Shown here piece after piece: positions 1 through 8,506 of a stretch of DNA of 34,003 nt; position 1 is the stretch's first letter; the number at the start of each line of letters is the position of its first letter. The stretch spans positions 1 through 34,003 of the forward strand of contig JAPHRE010000065.1 in assembly GCA_026195905.1 (NCBI GenBank), given 5' to 3'. The notes under the pieces are model-generated. The model was not told the DNA's origin and made no database searches. It was given only the letters and a program-made list of their open reading frames with translations. The position numbers and the translations under genes were made by a program. This DNA is from Pseudopelagicola sp. Its GTDB lineage: Bacteria > Pseudomonadota > Alphaproteobacteria > Rhodobacterales > Rhodobacteraceae.

Positions 1-41
1 ATTGACGCCATAGAGACGTAATAGAGATAGGGAACATCGCC

Positions 42-851
42 ATGTCAGACCTTCCGGGCATCGTCATTACCGGAGCTTCGGGCCGTATGGGCCAGATGCT
101 TATCCGCACCGTGATCGAGAGCGGCAAGGCGCGTCTTGTGGGCGCGGTCGAGCGCGAAGGGCATGCGTGGGTCGGCAAGGACGTGGGCGAAGCGATGGGC
201 GGCGCGGCGATGGGCGTGACCGTGACCGACGAGCCGCTCGAAGCCTTTGCCAAGGCACAGGCGGTGATCGACTTTACCGCCCCGGCGGCGACGATCGAGT
301 TTGCCAAGCTCGCCGCACAGGCCCGTGCCGTGCATGTGATCGGCACGACCGGCATGTCGGAGGAGGATATTGCCCAGCTTACCCCTTGTGCGCGCCATGC
401 GGTGGTCGTGCGGGCGGGGAATATGTCGCTTGGCGTTAACCTGTTGGTGCAGTTGACCAAAAAGGTCGCGGCGGCGCTTGATGAAGATTTCGATATCGAG
501 GTGATCGAGGCGCACCATCATCACAAGGTCGACGCGCCGTCGGGCACCGCGCTTATGTTGGGCGAAGCGGCGGCCGATGGGCGCGGCGTGGCGCTTGAGG
601 ATGTGTCGGACCGGGGCCGGGATGGCATCACCGGGGCGCGCAAACGCGGCGATATCGGCTTTAGCGCCATTCGGGGCGGCGACATTGTGGGCGAACATGA
701 TGTTCTTTTCGCCGCAGCGGGCGAGCGCATTACCCTGCGCCACGTGGCGACCGACCGGGCGATTTTCGCCCGTGGTGCGCTCAAGGCCGCGCTTTGGGGG
801 CAAGATCAAAAGCCCGGTGAATATGATATGATGGATGTGCTCGGCCTCTGA
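42..851 (+). CDS. dapB: 4-hydroxy-tetrahydrodipicolinate reductase
   Basis: Cytosolic enzyme that reduces 4-hydroxy-tetrahydrodipicolinate with NAD(P)H in the diaminopimelate/lysine pathway, feeding peptidoglycan and protein synthesis. The 269-residue length is normal for DapB. Visible motifs are the N-terminal dinucleotide-binding loop GASGRMG (residues 11-17), GTTG at 101-104, and the family signature [13 protein letters not shown] at 158-170, which carries the catalytic histidine/lysine region. The ATG at 42 follows a GGGA-type ribosome binding site (atagggaac). The gene stands alone on the + strand and is convergent, 18 nt apart, with the SDHAF4-like gene on the other strand. Identification rests on recognised motifs and full length, so it is secure. 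Confidence 0.97.
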   Translation: MSDLPGIVITGASGRMGQMLIRTVIESGKARLVGAVEREGHAWVGKDVGEAMGGAAMGVTVTDEPLEAFAKAQAVIDFTAPAATIEFAKLAAQARAVHVIGTTGMSEEDIAQLTPCARHAVVVRAGNMSLGVNLLVQLTKKVAAALDEDFDIEVIEAHHHHKVDAPSGTALMLGEAAADGRGVALEDVSDRGRDGITGARKRGDIGFSAIRGGDIVGEHDVLFAAAGERITLRHVATDRAIFARGALKAALWGQDQKPGEYDMMDVLGL

Positions 852-869
852 ACGCGAAGTGTATTGGGA

Positions 870-1088
870 TCAGAAGTCGATCGCGATTCCCTTTTTCTCC
901 CAATCGCCATAGCGCACGGGTTCTGGTCCGTCGCGCCCGCCAAGTTCGGTTGGCAGGTCATTGGCCTTGGCGTTTTTGCGCCGCGCCTCGGCTTCGGCCA
1001 GCGCGCGCAGGGCCGCCGGGGGCAGGTCGCGGGTCTCGTTGGTGGAATCGTCGGTTGCGTCTGGGTGAATTCTGGGAGACTCGGTCAT
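870..1088 (-). CDS. DUF1674 / SDHAF4-like succinate dehydrogenase assembly factor
   Basis: Small 72-residue protein. Its C-terminus GPEPVRYGDWEKKGIAIDF is the conserved tail of the DUF1674 family, whose eukaryotic member SDHAF4 binds the flavinylated SdhA subunit and assists succinate dehydrogenase assembly. The N-terminal half is acidic and low in complexity. A longer frame reaches 1142, but I choose the ATG at 1088 because an AAAGGA ribosome binding site lies about 8 nt upstream and the extra residues do not look like the family. It is not near sdh genes here; it lies between dapB and rsmB, reading against both. The family call is strong; the function is by analogy with the eukaryotic member. 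Confidence 0.85.
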   Translation of the reverse strand: MTESPRIHPDATDDSTNETRDLPPAALRALAEAEARRKNAKANDLPTELGGRDGPEPVRYGDWEKKGIAIDF

Positions 1089-1162
1089 CGGGGTTCCTTT
1101 CGCTCTGTCCCCTTGATATACGCGCCCGTCCCTGATGGACAAGCGACCAAAGGAGTCCCCCC

Positions 1163-2431
1163 ATGTCCCAGACCGGAGTTCAGGCCCGCCGCAGCGCGGT
1201 GAACCTTCTCGACAAGGTGATCGGCGAAGGCCGGTTGATGTCAGAACTTATCGGGGCCGGGGCGCTGGAGCGGCTTGGGCCGGATGATCGCGCGCGGGCG
1301 CAGCGGCTTGCGCTTGAGACTTTGCGGGGGATGGAACGGGCGGACCGTATTCTTCAGAAACATCTTGCAAAATATCCGCCGCTCACGGTGCGCAACACGC
1401 TTCGGCTTGCGACGGTAGAGCTATGTGCCGGGGGGGCGGCGCATGGGGTTGTGAATGCGGCGGTGGAAATCGTTGCGCGCAACAAGCGCACGGCGACAAT
1501 GAAGGGATTGGTCAACGCGGTGCTGCGCAAGGTGGCGGCGGAAGGGCCAGAGGCTTGGTCGACGCTGCGCGTGCCGCGGCTTCCCAAATGGTTGCGTGGC
1601 CCATTGGTCGAGGCCTATTCGCCCGAGATCGTCGCGGCGATGGAAGCAGCGCATTTTGAGGGGGCCGCGCTTGATTTGACGGCCAAGGGCGACAAGGGCG
1701 CATTGCAGCGCTCGCTTGGCGGAGAGCTTTTGCCGACCGGGACAACGCGCCTGAGCGAGGCCGGGCAGGTGACGCTATTGCCGGGCTACAAACGCGGCAG
1801 TTGGTGGGTTCAGGACGCGGCGGCGGCGATCCCGGTTCAGGTATTGGCACCGAAAGAGGGCGAGCGGGTGCTTGACCTTTGTGCCGCGCCGGGGGGCAAG
1901 ACGATGCAGATTGCCGCCAGTGGGGCAGAGGTTACTGCGGTCGATGATTCCGCAACGCGCATGGCGCGGCTCAAGGAAAACCTCAAACGCACGCGCCTTG
2001 CCGCAGAGGTTGTTGTGGGCGATGTGATGGATCAGGACGGTCAGTGGGATGCCGTCCTCCTTGATGCGCCGTGTTCAGCGACGGGGACAATCCGGCGCCA
2101 CCCGGACCTGCCCTTTGCCAAGGACGGCAGCGAGATTGGCGATTTGATCGCCTTGCAGGCGGAGATGCTTGACCATGCAATAAACCTTGTCAAACCCGGC
2201 GGGCGGCTTGTGTTCTGCACCTGTTCGCTATTGCCCGATGAGGGCGAATGTCAGGTGGATGAGGTCATCGAGCGGCGCAGCGATGTCACGGTGGACCGCG
2301 CGGCGCTTGATCTGCCGGGGGTTGATCCGGCATGGATCACGCAAGAAGGCGGGCTTCGTCTGCGGCCGGACTATTGGGCCGACAAGGGCGGTATGGACGG
2401 GTTTTACATTGCCTGCCTGCGCAAAGCGTAG
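1163..2431 (+). CDS. rsmB: 16S rRNA (cytosine-C5)-methyltransferase, RsmB/Sun family
   Basis: SAM-dependent enzyme expected to methylate C5 of a cytosine in 16S rRNA (C967 in E. coli). Residues about 5-130 form a NusB-like RNA-binding domain, which separates RsmB from RsmF-type enzymes. The methyltransferase domain follows, with the SAM motif DLCAAPGGKT at 238-247, the DAPCSATGTIRRHP motif at 301-314 (release cysteine C304) and FCTCSL at 351-356 (nucleophile C354). Full length is 422 residues, typical of the family. The ATG at 1163 is preceded by AAAGGAG. It reads in the same direction as the heparinase-like gene and purH, an order I recognise from other Rhodobacterales. Confidence 0.95.
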   Translation: MSQTGVQARRSAVNLLDKVIGEGRLMSELIGAGALERLGPDDRARAQRLALETLRGMERADRILQKHLAKYPPLTVRNTLRLATVELCAGGAAHGVVNAAVEIVARNKRTATMKGLVNAVLRKVAAEGPEAWSTLRVPRLPKWLRGPLVEAYSPEIVAAMEAAHFEGAALDLTAKGDKGALQRSLGGELLPTGTTRLSEAGQVTLLPGYKRGSWWVQDAAAAIPVQVLAPKEGERVLDLCAAPGGKTMQIAASGAEVTAVDDSATRMARLKENLKRTRLAAEVVVGDVMDQDGQWDAVLLDAPCSATGTIRRHPDLPFAKDGSEIGDLIALQAEMLDHAINLVKPGGRLVFCTCSLLPDEGECQVDEVIERRSDVTVDRAALDLPGVDPAWITQEGGLRLRPDYWADKGGMDGFYIACLRKA

Positions 2432-2531
2432 ACGTATTCTGCCCTGTTTTTGCGGATTCAATCGGTGACTTCTTGCGCCTTCGCAGGTATATTCGCGAAA
2501 AACGCCAATAGGCGGGCAGAGGCAGACAAGG

Positions 2532-4277
2532 ATGAGCAATCCCGACGGGTTATCGGCGCGATGGACGCGTTTCATGCACCGTGTGCATGCGCGAATCAGT
2601 GCGCGTGCGCGTCCGGCGACGGGGTTTACCTCTATGCCCGAGCCGCGCACCATCGGCAGCTTTGCCAAGGGCCGACAGCTTGCGGCGGGCAATTATCAAT
2701 TCGCGGGCCATCTTGTGACGACACCGGGAACGCCGATTTGGGACGTTGAGGTCAACGACCCGGTGTTCTGGCAGGATGTGCATGGCTGTGCGTGGCTTGA
2801 TGATCTTGCGGCGGTGGGCGATGTTCCGGCGCGGCACGCGGCGCAGGATTGGGTTTGGCTTTGGATTGACCGTTTTGGAGCGGGCACCGGGCCGGGCTGG
2901 ACGCCGGACCTTACGGGGCGGCGGCTTATCCGGTGGATCAATCACGCGCTTTTGCTTTTGCGCGGCCAGGAAGGCGACCGGTCACAGGCGTTCTACCGAT
3001 CGCTTGGACAGCAGACGATCTTTCTCGCGCGGCGGTGGCCCAAGACACAGGCCGGATTGCCGCGGTTTGAGGCGTTGACCGGGGTCATCTATGCGGGGCT
3101 TGCGCTTGACGGGATGGAGAGCCACGTCGCCCCGGCCTGTCGCGGGCTAGAGCGCGAATGCGCCGAGCAGGTCAATGAGGAGGGCGGTATCCCCACCCGC
3201 AATCCTGAAGAGCTTCTTGAGGTGTTTACGCTTTTGACATGGGCGGCGGCGGCCTTGAGCGAAGCGGGTTATACCCCCGGCCCGGCCCATATTGGCGCGA
3301 TTGAGCGGATTGCGCCAACGTTGCGCACCTTGCGGCATAGCGATGGCGGGCTTGCCCGGTTTCACGGTGGCGGGCGCGGCCTTGAGGGGCGGCTGGATCA
3401 TGCCTTGGCCGAGAGCAAGATTCGCAGCCGGCAGCAAGATGGTCTTGCGATGGGGTTTGCGCGGCTGTCTTCGGGGCGCACCAGCATCATCGTTGACGCC
3501 AGCGTGCCGCCCAAGGGTGCGGCGTCGGTCAATGCCCATGCATCGACGCTGGCGTTTGAGCTGACGTCCGGGCGGCGGCCGGTGATCGTTAATTGCGGCT
3601 CTGGGGCGAGTTTCGGCGCGGAATGGCGCCGCGCCGGGCGGGCGACACCGTCGCATTCGGCCCTATCGCTTGACGGGTTTTCAAGCGCCCGGCTTGGGCA
3701 GGGCGGACGCGGGGGCTGGCGCGAAGAACGGCTTGTTGATGCGCCGACCGATGTGCCGATTCAGATGAGTCACGCGCCGGATGGGCTTCGGTTTCAGGGT
3801 GGGCATAACGGGTTTGACCGCACCCACGGCCTGACACATGCGCGCACGCTGGAACTGGCGTTTGAGGGGCGCGGCATGGTGGGCGAGGATCTTCTGGTGG
3901 CGCTTGAGGAGGATGCCAAGCGCCGGTTTGATGACGCGCTTGATGCGCATAGCCTTCAGGGCGTGCCCTATCAGATCCGGTTTCACCTGCATCCCGAGAC
4001 AGATTCCACCATCGACATGGGCGGCGCGGCGGTGTCGATTGCGCTCAAGAGCGGGGAAATCTGGGTCTTTCGGCATGATGCGGTGGCGAATTTGACCCTT
4101 GAACCGAGTGTTTATCTCGAAAAAACGCGTCTCAAGCCGCGCGCGACAAAACAAATCGTTCTATCCGGCGTCGCAATGGAGTATGCGACCCGCATCCGGT
4201 GGTCGTTGGCCAAGGCGCAGGAATCTGCAGTGGCCATTCGCGATCTGAACCGTGATGAGCTGGATTTGACAACCTGA
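2532..4277 (+). CDS. heparinase II/III family protein
   Basis: A 581-residue protein of the heparinase II/III superfamily. It has a helical, tryptophan-rich N-terminal half (about 60-280), seen in stretches such as DWVWLWIDRFG, and a C-terminal beta-rich Hepar_II_III domain (about 300-560) containing FHGGGRGLEG and SHSALSLDGFSS. Members cleave acidic polysaccharides by elimination, but the substrate of this rsmB-linked subgroup is not known to me. No convincing signal peptide is visible: the N-terminus is basic (MSNPDGLSARWTRFMHRVHA), which is odd for a polysaccharide lyase and leaves its location open. It begins 100 nt after rsmB and ends 23 nt before purH, so co-transcription with purH is likely. 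Confidence 0.85.
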   Translation: MSNPDGLSARWTRFMHRVHARISARARPATGFTSMPEPRTIGSFAKGRQLAAGNYQFAGHLVTTPGTPIWDVEVNDPVFWQDVHGCAWLDDLAAVGDVPARHAAQDWVWLWIDRFGAGTGPGWTPDLTGRRLIRWINHALLLLRGQEGDRSQAFYRSLGQQTIFLARRWPKTQAGLPRFEALTGVIYAGLALDGMESHVAPACRGLERECAEQVNEEGGIPTRNPEELLEVFTLLTWAAAALSEAGYTPGPAHIGAIERIAPTLRTLRHSDGGLARFHGGGRGLEGRLDHALAESKIRSRQQDGLAMGFARLSSGRTSIIVDASVPPKGAASVNAHASTLAFELTSGRRPVIVNCGSGASFGAEWRRAGRATPSHSALSLDGFSSARLGQGGRGGWREERLVDAPTDVPIQMSHAPDGLRFQGGHNGFDRTHGLTHARTLELAFEGRGMVGEDLLVALEEDAKRRFDDALDAHSLQGVPYQIRFHLHPETDSTIDMGGAAVSIALKSGEIWVFRHDAVANLTLEPSVYLEKTRLKPRATKQIVLSGVAMEYATRIRWSLAKAQESAVAIRDLNRDELDLTT

Positions 4278-4300
4278 CCCCATAGGGACCCCGAATAGAT

Positions 4301-5890
4301 ATGACCGACTTGCACCCCGTCCGCCGTGCCCTCCTTTCCGTTTCAGACAAGACTGGCCTGATCGAGCTTGCCACTGCGCTCTCCGAGCGCGGGGTTGAAC
4401 TGCTCTCGACCGGCGGCAGCGCCAAGGCGATGCGCGATGCGGGGCTTGTGGTCAAGGATGTCTCGGACGTGACCGGGTTTCCCGAGATGATGGACGGGCG
4501 AGTGAAGACGCTGCACCCGAATGTGCATGGCGGCTTGCTGGCGCTGCGGGACAATGAGGCGCATGTTGCGGCGATGGAAACCCACGGCATCGGCGCGATC
4601 GACCTTCTAGTGGTGAACCTTTATCCGTTTGAGGAAACCGTCGCCAAGGGCGCGGATTATGACACCTGCATCGAGAATATCGACATTGGCGGCCCGGCGA
4701 TGATCCGCGCGGCGGCCAAGAACGCGGCCTTTGTCAGCGTGATCGTGGATGTCGAGGACTACGAGAAACTGCTTGGCGATATGGATCAGCATGACGGGGC
4801 GACCTGTCCGAAGTTCCGCCGCAAGCTTGCGCAGAAAGCCTATGCGCGCACGGCGGCCTATGATGCGGCGGTCTCGACTTGGATGGCCGATCAGCTTGAG
4901 CTTGAAGCGCCCAAGCGCCGCGCCTTTGCCGGTGAGTTGAAACAGACCTTGCGCTATGGTGAAAACAGCCATCAGAAGGCGGCGTTTTATGTTGACGGGT
5001 CCAACCGTCCGGGCGTTGCCACCGCGACCCAGCTTCAGGGCAAAGAGCTTAGCTATAACAACATCAACGACACGGATGCGGCGTTTGAATTGGTGGCGGA
5101 GTTCGCACCAGAGACCGGTCCGGCCTGTGCCATTATCAAACACGCGAACCCCTGTGGCGTGGCCGTGGGCGCAACGCTCACGGAGGCGTATCAAAAGGCG
5201 TTTGATTGCGACCGCACGTCGGCCTTTGGCGGTATTGTCGCGCTGAACCAGCCGCTTGATGCGGAAACCGCCAAGAAGATCACCGAGATTTTCACCGAGG
5301 TCGTCATTGCGCCGGGCGCATCGGAGGAGGCCAAGGAGATTTTCTCGGCCAAGAAGAACCTGCGCCTGTTGCTGACCGATGGCCTTCCTGATCCGCGCAA
5401 ACCGATCACGGCCTATAAGCAGGTCGCGGGCGGTCTTCTTGTGCAGGATAAGGATGTTGGCAGCGTCGGGATCGACGATCTTAAGGTTGTGACGGAAAAA
5501 GCGCCGAGTGAGCAGGAAATGGCCGATCTCCTATTCGCCTGGAAAGTTGCCAAACATGTGAAATCGAACGCGATCGTTTACGTGAAGGGCGGGGCGACCG
5601 TCGGCGTCGGCGCGGGCCAGATGAGCCGTCTCGACAGTGCCAATGTCGCCGCGGCCAAGGCGGCGCGTATGGCGACGGAACTTGGCATGGACGAAAGCCC
5701 GGCCAAGGGCTGCGCCGTGGCGTCGGACGCGTTCTTTCCGTTCGCAGACGGGCTTCTTGAGGCCGCAGCGGCGGGCGGGACATGCGTCATTCAGCCGGGT
5801 GGGTCGATGCGCGACGAAGAGGTCATCAAGGCCGCGAATGACGCGGGCATTGCGATGGTCTTTACGGGGATGCGCCACTTCCGCCACTAG
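4301..5890 (+). CDS. purH: bifunctional AICAR transformylase / IMP cyclohydrolase
   Basis: Catalyses the last two steps of purine biosynthesis: formyl transfer from 10-formyl-THF to AICAR, then ring closure to IMP. At 529 residues it is the normal length. The N-terminal cyclohydrolase (MGS-like) domain, about 1-190, shows [10 protein letters not shown] at 11-20 and [13 protein letters not shown] at 66-78. The C-terminal transformylase shows LRYGENSHQ at 217-225 and the active-site IIKHANPCG, with K280 and H281. The start ATG lies 23 nt after the heparinase-like gene. No riboswitch or other leader structure was seen in that gap. Identification is secure. Confidence 0.97.
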   Translation: MTDLHPVRRALLSVSDKTGLIELATALSERGVELLSTGGSAKAMRDAGLVVKDVSDVTGFPEMMDGRVKTLHPNVHGGLLALRDNEAHVAAMETHGIGAIDLLVVNLYPFEETVAKGADYDTCIENIDIGGPAMIRAAAKNAAFVSVIVDVEDYEKLLGDMDQHDGATCPKFRRKLAQKAYARTAAYDAAVSTWMADQLELEAPKRRAFAGELKQTLRYGENSHQKAAFYVDGSNRPGVATATQLQGKELSYNNINDTDAAFELVAEFAPETGPACAIIKHANPCGVAVGATLTEAYQKAFDCDRTSAFGGIVALNQPLDAETAKKITEIFTEVVIAPGASEEAKEIFSAKKNLRLLLTDGLPDPRKPITAYKQVAGGLLVQDKDVGSVGIDDLKVVTEKAPSEQEMADLLFAWKVAKHVKSNAIVYVKGGATVGVGAGQMSRLDSANVAAAKAARMATELGMDESPAKGCAVASDAFFPFADGLLEAAAAGGTCVIQPGGSMRDEEVIKAANDAGIAMVFTGMRHFRH

Positions 5891-5988
5891 GGCGGTTTTG
5901 CAAAGCCCTGTAGGATGCGGGGCATGATTTCGGGCCGTTTCCCTTGTGGATCAATGGGATGCGGCGTTACAGGGAAGGAGGGTGAGGG

Positions 5989-6459
5989 ATGCGTCTTGTG
6001 TTCTGGGCCGGATTTTGGGCCTTTATCACGGATCAGGCGAGCAAATATCTTGTCGTTCACTATCTGAACCTGCGCGAAAGTCTTCTTATCGAGGTCGCGC
6101 CGCCATACCTGCGCTTTGTCATGGGGTGGAACGAGGGGGTTAATTTCGGCCTGTTTGCCAGTGGCTCTGAGGTGGCGCGGTGGCTGCTTATCGCGATTGC
6201 GCTGGGCGTCATTGCTTTTGTGCTTGGCTGGGTGCGGCGCGATCCGCCGGACCGTGGCGGTCTCATCTCGGCGGGGCTTCTTGTTGGCGGGGCGCTGGCC
6301 AATGTGGTGGATCGCCTGCTTTACGGGGCGGTTGCGGATTTCCTCAACATGTCCTGTTGTGGCATCAACAATCCCTTTGCCTTTAATCTGGCCGATGTCT
6401 GGATATTTATCGGGGCTTTTGGCCTCGTGATCCTTGGCGGAACGAAAAAGCCCTCGTGA
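5989..6459 (+). CDS. lspA: prolipoprotein signal peptidase (signal peptidase II)
   Basis: Inner-membrane aspartyl protease that cleaves lipoprotein signal peptides after diacylglyceryl modification. The 156-residue protein has four hydrophobic segments (about 1-24, 63-83, 91-109, 134-151). The catalytic aspartates fit D117 in GAVADFL and D136 in FNLADVW, matching the E. coli GFVVDM and FNLADT motifs; GGALANVVDRL at 100-110 is the conserved segment before the first. The family glycine of GALGN is Ala here. The ATG at 5989 has a strong AAGGAGG ribosome binding site. It is followed 52 nt later by a gene for a predicted lipoprotein, a likely substrate. Confidence 0.95.
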   Translation: MRLVFWAGFWAFITDQASKYLVVHYLNLRESLLIEVAPPYLRFVMGWNEGVNFGLFASGSEVARWLLIAIALGVIAFVLGWVRRDPPDRGGLISAGLLVGGALANVVDRLLYGAVADFLNMSCCGINNPFAFNLADVWIFIGAFGLVILGGTKKPS

Positions 6460-6511
6460 CCTCGCGCGCCGGATGGGCTAAAAGCGGGTCAAGGAAGCAG
6501 GAGTAACGACA

Positions 6512-7021
6512 ATGCGCATCATGCGTGTACTGATGATCGGATGTGTTTTGGCGCTAGGTGCGTGTAGCAATGACGGTATCCGTATTCTAAGCTCGAACGG
6601 CGATGGTCCTGATGAATTTCGGATTCTTCCCGCCAAGCCGCTCAGTGCGCCCAAGACCTATGCCGCGCTTCCCGAGCCGACGCCGGGCGGCAAGAACCTT
6701 ACGGATCTTGATCCCAAGGGCGATGCGGTTGCCGCGCTTGGCGGTCGCCGTGATGCGGTTCATAGCGAGACAATCGCGCGCTCGGATTCCGCCCTTGTGT
6801 CTTATACCGGCCGCAACGGGCGCAGCGCGTCTATTCGCGGCACCCTCGCGACCGAGGATGAGGCCTTCCGCAAGAGCCGTGGACGGCTGGCCAATATCAA
6901 GCTCGTCAAACAAGACCGTTATAATCAGGTCTATGACCGCTATCAGCTTGATCAATACCAAGAGCAGTATCGCTGGCGTCGCGGTGGTGCCGTCACGCCT
7001 GCGGCCCCGCCCCCGGAATAA
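6512..7021 (+). CDS. predicted outer-envelope lipoprotein, DUF3035 family
   Basis: A 169-residue protein with a short lipoprotein signal peptide. The lipobox L-G-A-C ends at C18 with Ser at +2, which by the usual rule favours sorting to the outer membrane. The mature part contains GPDEFRILPAKPLSAP at about 31-46, which I recognise as typical of DUF3035, a family of unknown function common in Rhodobacterales. The C-terminus is tyrosine/glutamine-rich (residues about 137-155, DRYNQVYDRYQLDQYQEQY) and ends in a proline-rich tail. GGAG lies 8 nt before the ATG at 6512. An ATG three codons later is also possible. It sits directly behind lspA, whose product should process it. Confidence 0.75.
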   Translation: MRIMRVLMIGCVLALGACSNDGIRILSSNGDGPDEFRILPAKPLSAPKTYAALPEPTPGGKNLTDLDPKGDAVAALGGRRDAVHSETIARSDSALVSYTGRNGRSASIRGTLATEDEAFRKSRGRLANIKLVKQDRYNQVYDRYQLDQYQEQYRWRRGGAVTPAAPPPE

Positions 7022-7062
7022 CCGCAGATTTTGCGTAATGCCGCGTGCCTTGCCGGTCTAAG

Positions 7063-7115
7063 CCGTGACAAGCCCGTGACAAGATCGTGAACCCCTCTTG
7101 AAGCTATGCGAGGGG
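7063..7115 (+). repeat. 11-bp-phased CGTGA repeats plus small hairpin upstream of the M16 operon
   Basis: CCGTGACAAG occurs at 7063-7072 and again at 7074-7083, and a third CGTGA sits at 7086-7090, so CGTGA begins at 7064, 7075 and 7086 with an exact 11-bp period. One helical turn between copies suggests repeated contacts by a DNA-binding protein on one face. Just downstream, CCCCTC (7092-7097) can pair with GAGGGG (7110-7115). The block lies about 75-100 bp before the M16 start. Function is inferred only. Confidence 0.4.
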
Positions 7116-7165
7116 GGCGTAACTATCTGTGCACAAGAGTATCTCTTATGGGAGGCATTTTCAGG

Positions 7166-8506
7166 ATGCGTTTTCTCGCTGGTGTTGCGACATTGGTCAT
7201 GGCGGCCCTGCCTTTGCGGGCCGAGGACATGGTCACAGATTTCCGTCTTGAGAACGGGATGCAAGTTGTGGTGATCGAGGATCACCGTGCCCCCGTTGTA
7301 ATGCATATGGTTTGGTATCGGGCCGGTGCGGCGGATGAAACGCCGGGCGTTTCGGGCGTGGCGCATTTCCTTGAGCACCTCTTGTTCAAGGGCACGGAAA
7401 CCCTTGAGCCGGGCGAGTTTTCGGCCACCGTTGCCGCCAATGGCGGGCGGGACAATGCGTTTACGAGCTATGATTATACCGCCTATTTCCAGCGCATTGC
7501 GGCGGATCGGCTTGAGCTTATGATGCAGATGGAGAGCGACCGGATGGTCAACCTTCAGCTTGATGAGAAAGATATCCTGACAGAGCGCGACGTCATCATC
7601 GAAGAACGCAACCAGCGCGTTGAAAACAGCCCTGCGGCGCTCATGCGCGAACAGCTTGATGCGGCGCAGTATCTCAACCACCGCTATGGCGTGCCGATCA
7701 TCGGGTGGCGTCATGAGATGGAGGCGCTCTCGCTTGAGGATGCGCTGGCCTATTACCGGCAGTATTATGCCCCCAATAACGCGATTCTTGTCGTGGCGGG
7801 GGATGTGGAGCCGGCGGCGGTTCGGACGTTTGCCGAGACCTATTATGGCGTGATTCCGCCCAACCCAGAGCTTGAGCCGCGGGTGCGCCCGACAGAGCCG
7901 CCACAAACCGCCGCGCGGCGCATGGTGTTTGAAGATCCGCGCGTTGCGCAGCCCTATCTGCGCCGGTCCTATCTTGCGCCCGAGCGCGATGCCGGGGATC
8001 AGGAGACCGCTGCTGCGCTGACCATTCTTGCGGAGATCCTTGGCGGGGGCACGACCTCGTTCCTTGCTGAAAAGCTTCAGTTTGATGCACAGCTCGCGGT
8101 TTATACGGGCGCTTGGTATCGCGGCACGTCCTTTGACGATACGACCTTTGAATTTGTCGTGGTGCCCGCCGAGGGTGTGAGTCTTGCAGAGGCAGAGGCC
8201 GCGATGGATCAGGCGATGAAGGATTTCATGGCCGATGGTGTTGATCCGGCGCAGCTTGAGCGGATCAAGATGCAACTGCGTGCGTCGCAGATTTATGCCC
8301 GAGATGATGTCGAGCGGCTTGCCAATCGTTATGGCCGTGCGCTGGCGTCGGGGTTGACGATTGAAGACGTCAAGGCGTGGCCAGATGTGCTTCAGGCGGT
8401 GACGGAAGAGGATATCCTGCGCGCGGCAGAGGCGGTTTTGGATCTTGATACCTCGGTGACGGGCTGGCTGCGCGCGCCGCAGGCAGATGCGGAGGTTGGG
8501 CAATGA
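7166..8506 (+). CDS. M16 family zinc metallopeptidase, catalytic partner (exported)
   Basis: A 446-residue insulinase/mitochondrial-processing-peptidase-like protease. From the chosen ATG at 7166 it begins with a signal peptide (MRFLAGVATLVMAALPLRA), so it should act in the periplasm. A frame open back to 7106 exists, but GGGAGG at 7150-7155 and the clean signal peptide favour 7166. The inverted zinc motif HFLEH lies at 67-71, with the third ligand in the EER segment at 146-148, the usual spacing. The C-terminal M16 domain (about 190-370) includes LGGGTTSFL. The stop codon overlaps the next start in ATGA, so translation of the two is coupled. Partner and substrate are unknown. Confidence 0.93.
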   Translation: MRFLAGVATLVMAALPLRAEDMVTDFRLENGMQVVVIEDHRAPVVMHMVWYRAGAADETPGVSGVAHFLEHLLFKGTETLEPGEFSATVAANGGRDNAFTSYDYTAYFQRIAADRLELMMQMESDRMVNLQLDEKDILTERDVIIEERNQRVENSPAALMREQLDAAQYLNHRYGVPIIGWRHEMEALSLEDALAYYRQYYAPNNAILVVAGDVEPAAVRTFAETYYGVIPPNPELEPRVRPTEPPQTAARRMVFEDPRVAQPYLRRSYLAPERDAGDQETAAALTILAEILGGGTTSFLAEKLQFDAQLAVYTGAWYRGTSFDDTTFEFVVVPAEGVSLAEAEAAMDQAMKDFMADGVDPAQLERIKMQLRASQIYARDDVERLANRYGRALASGLTIEDVKAWPDVLQAVTEEDILRAAEAVLDLDTSVTGWLRAPQADAEVGQ

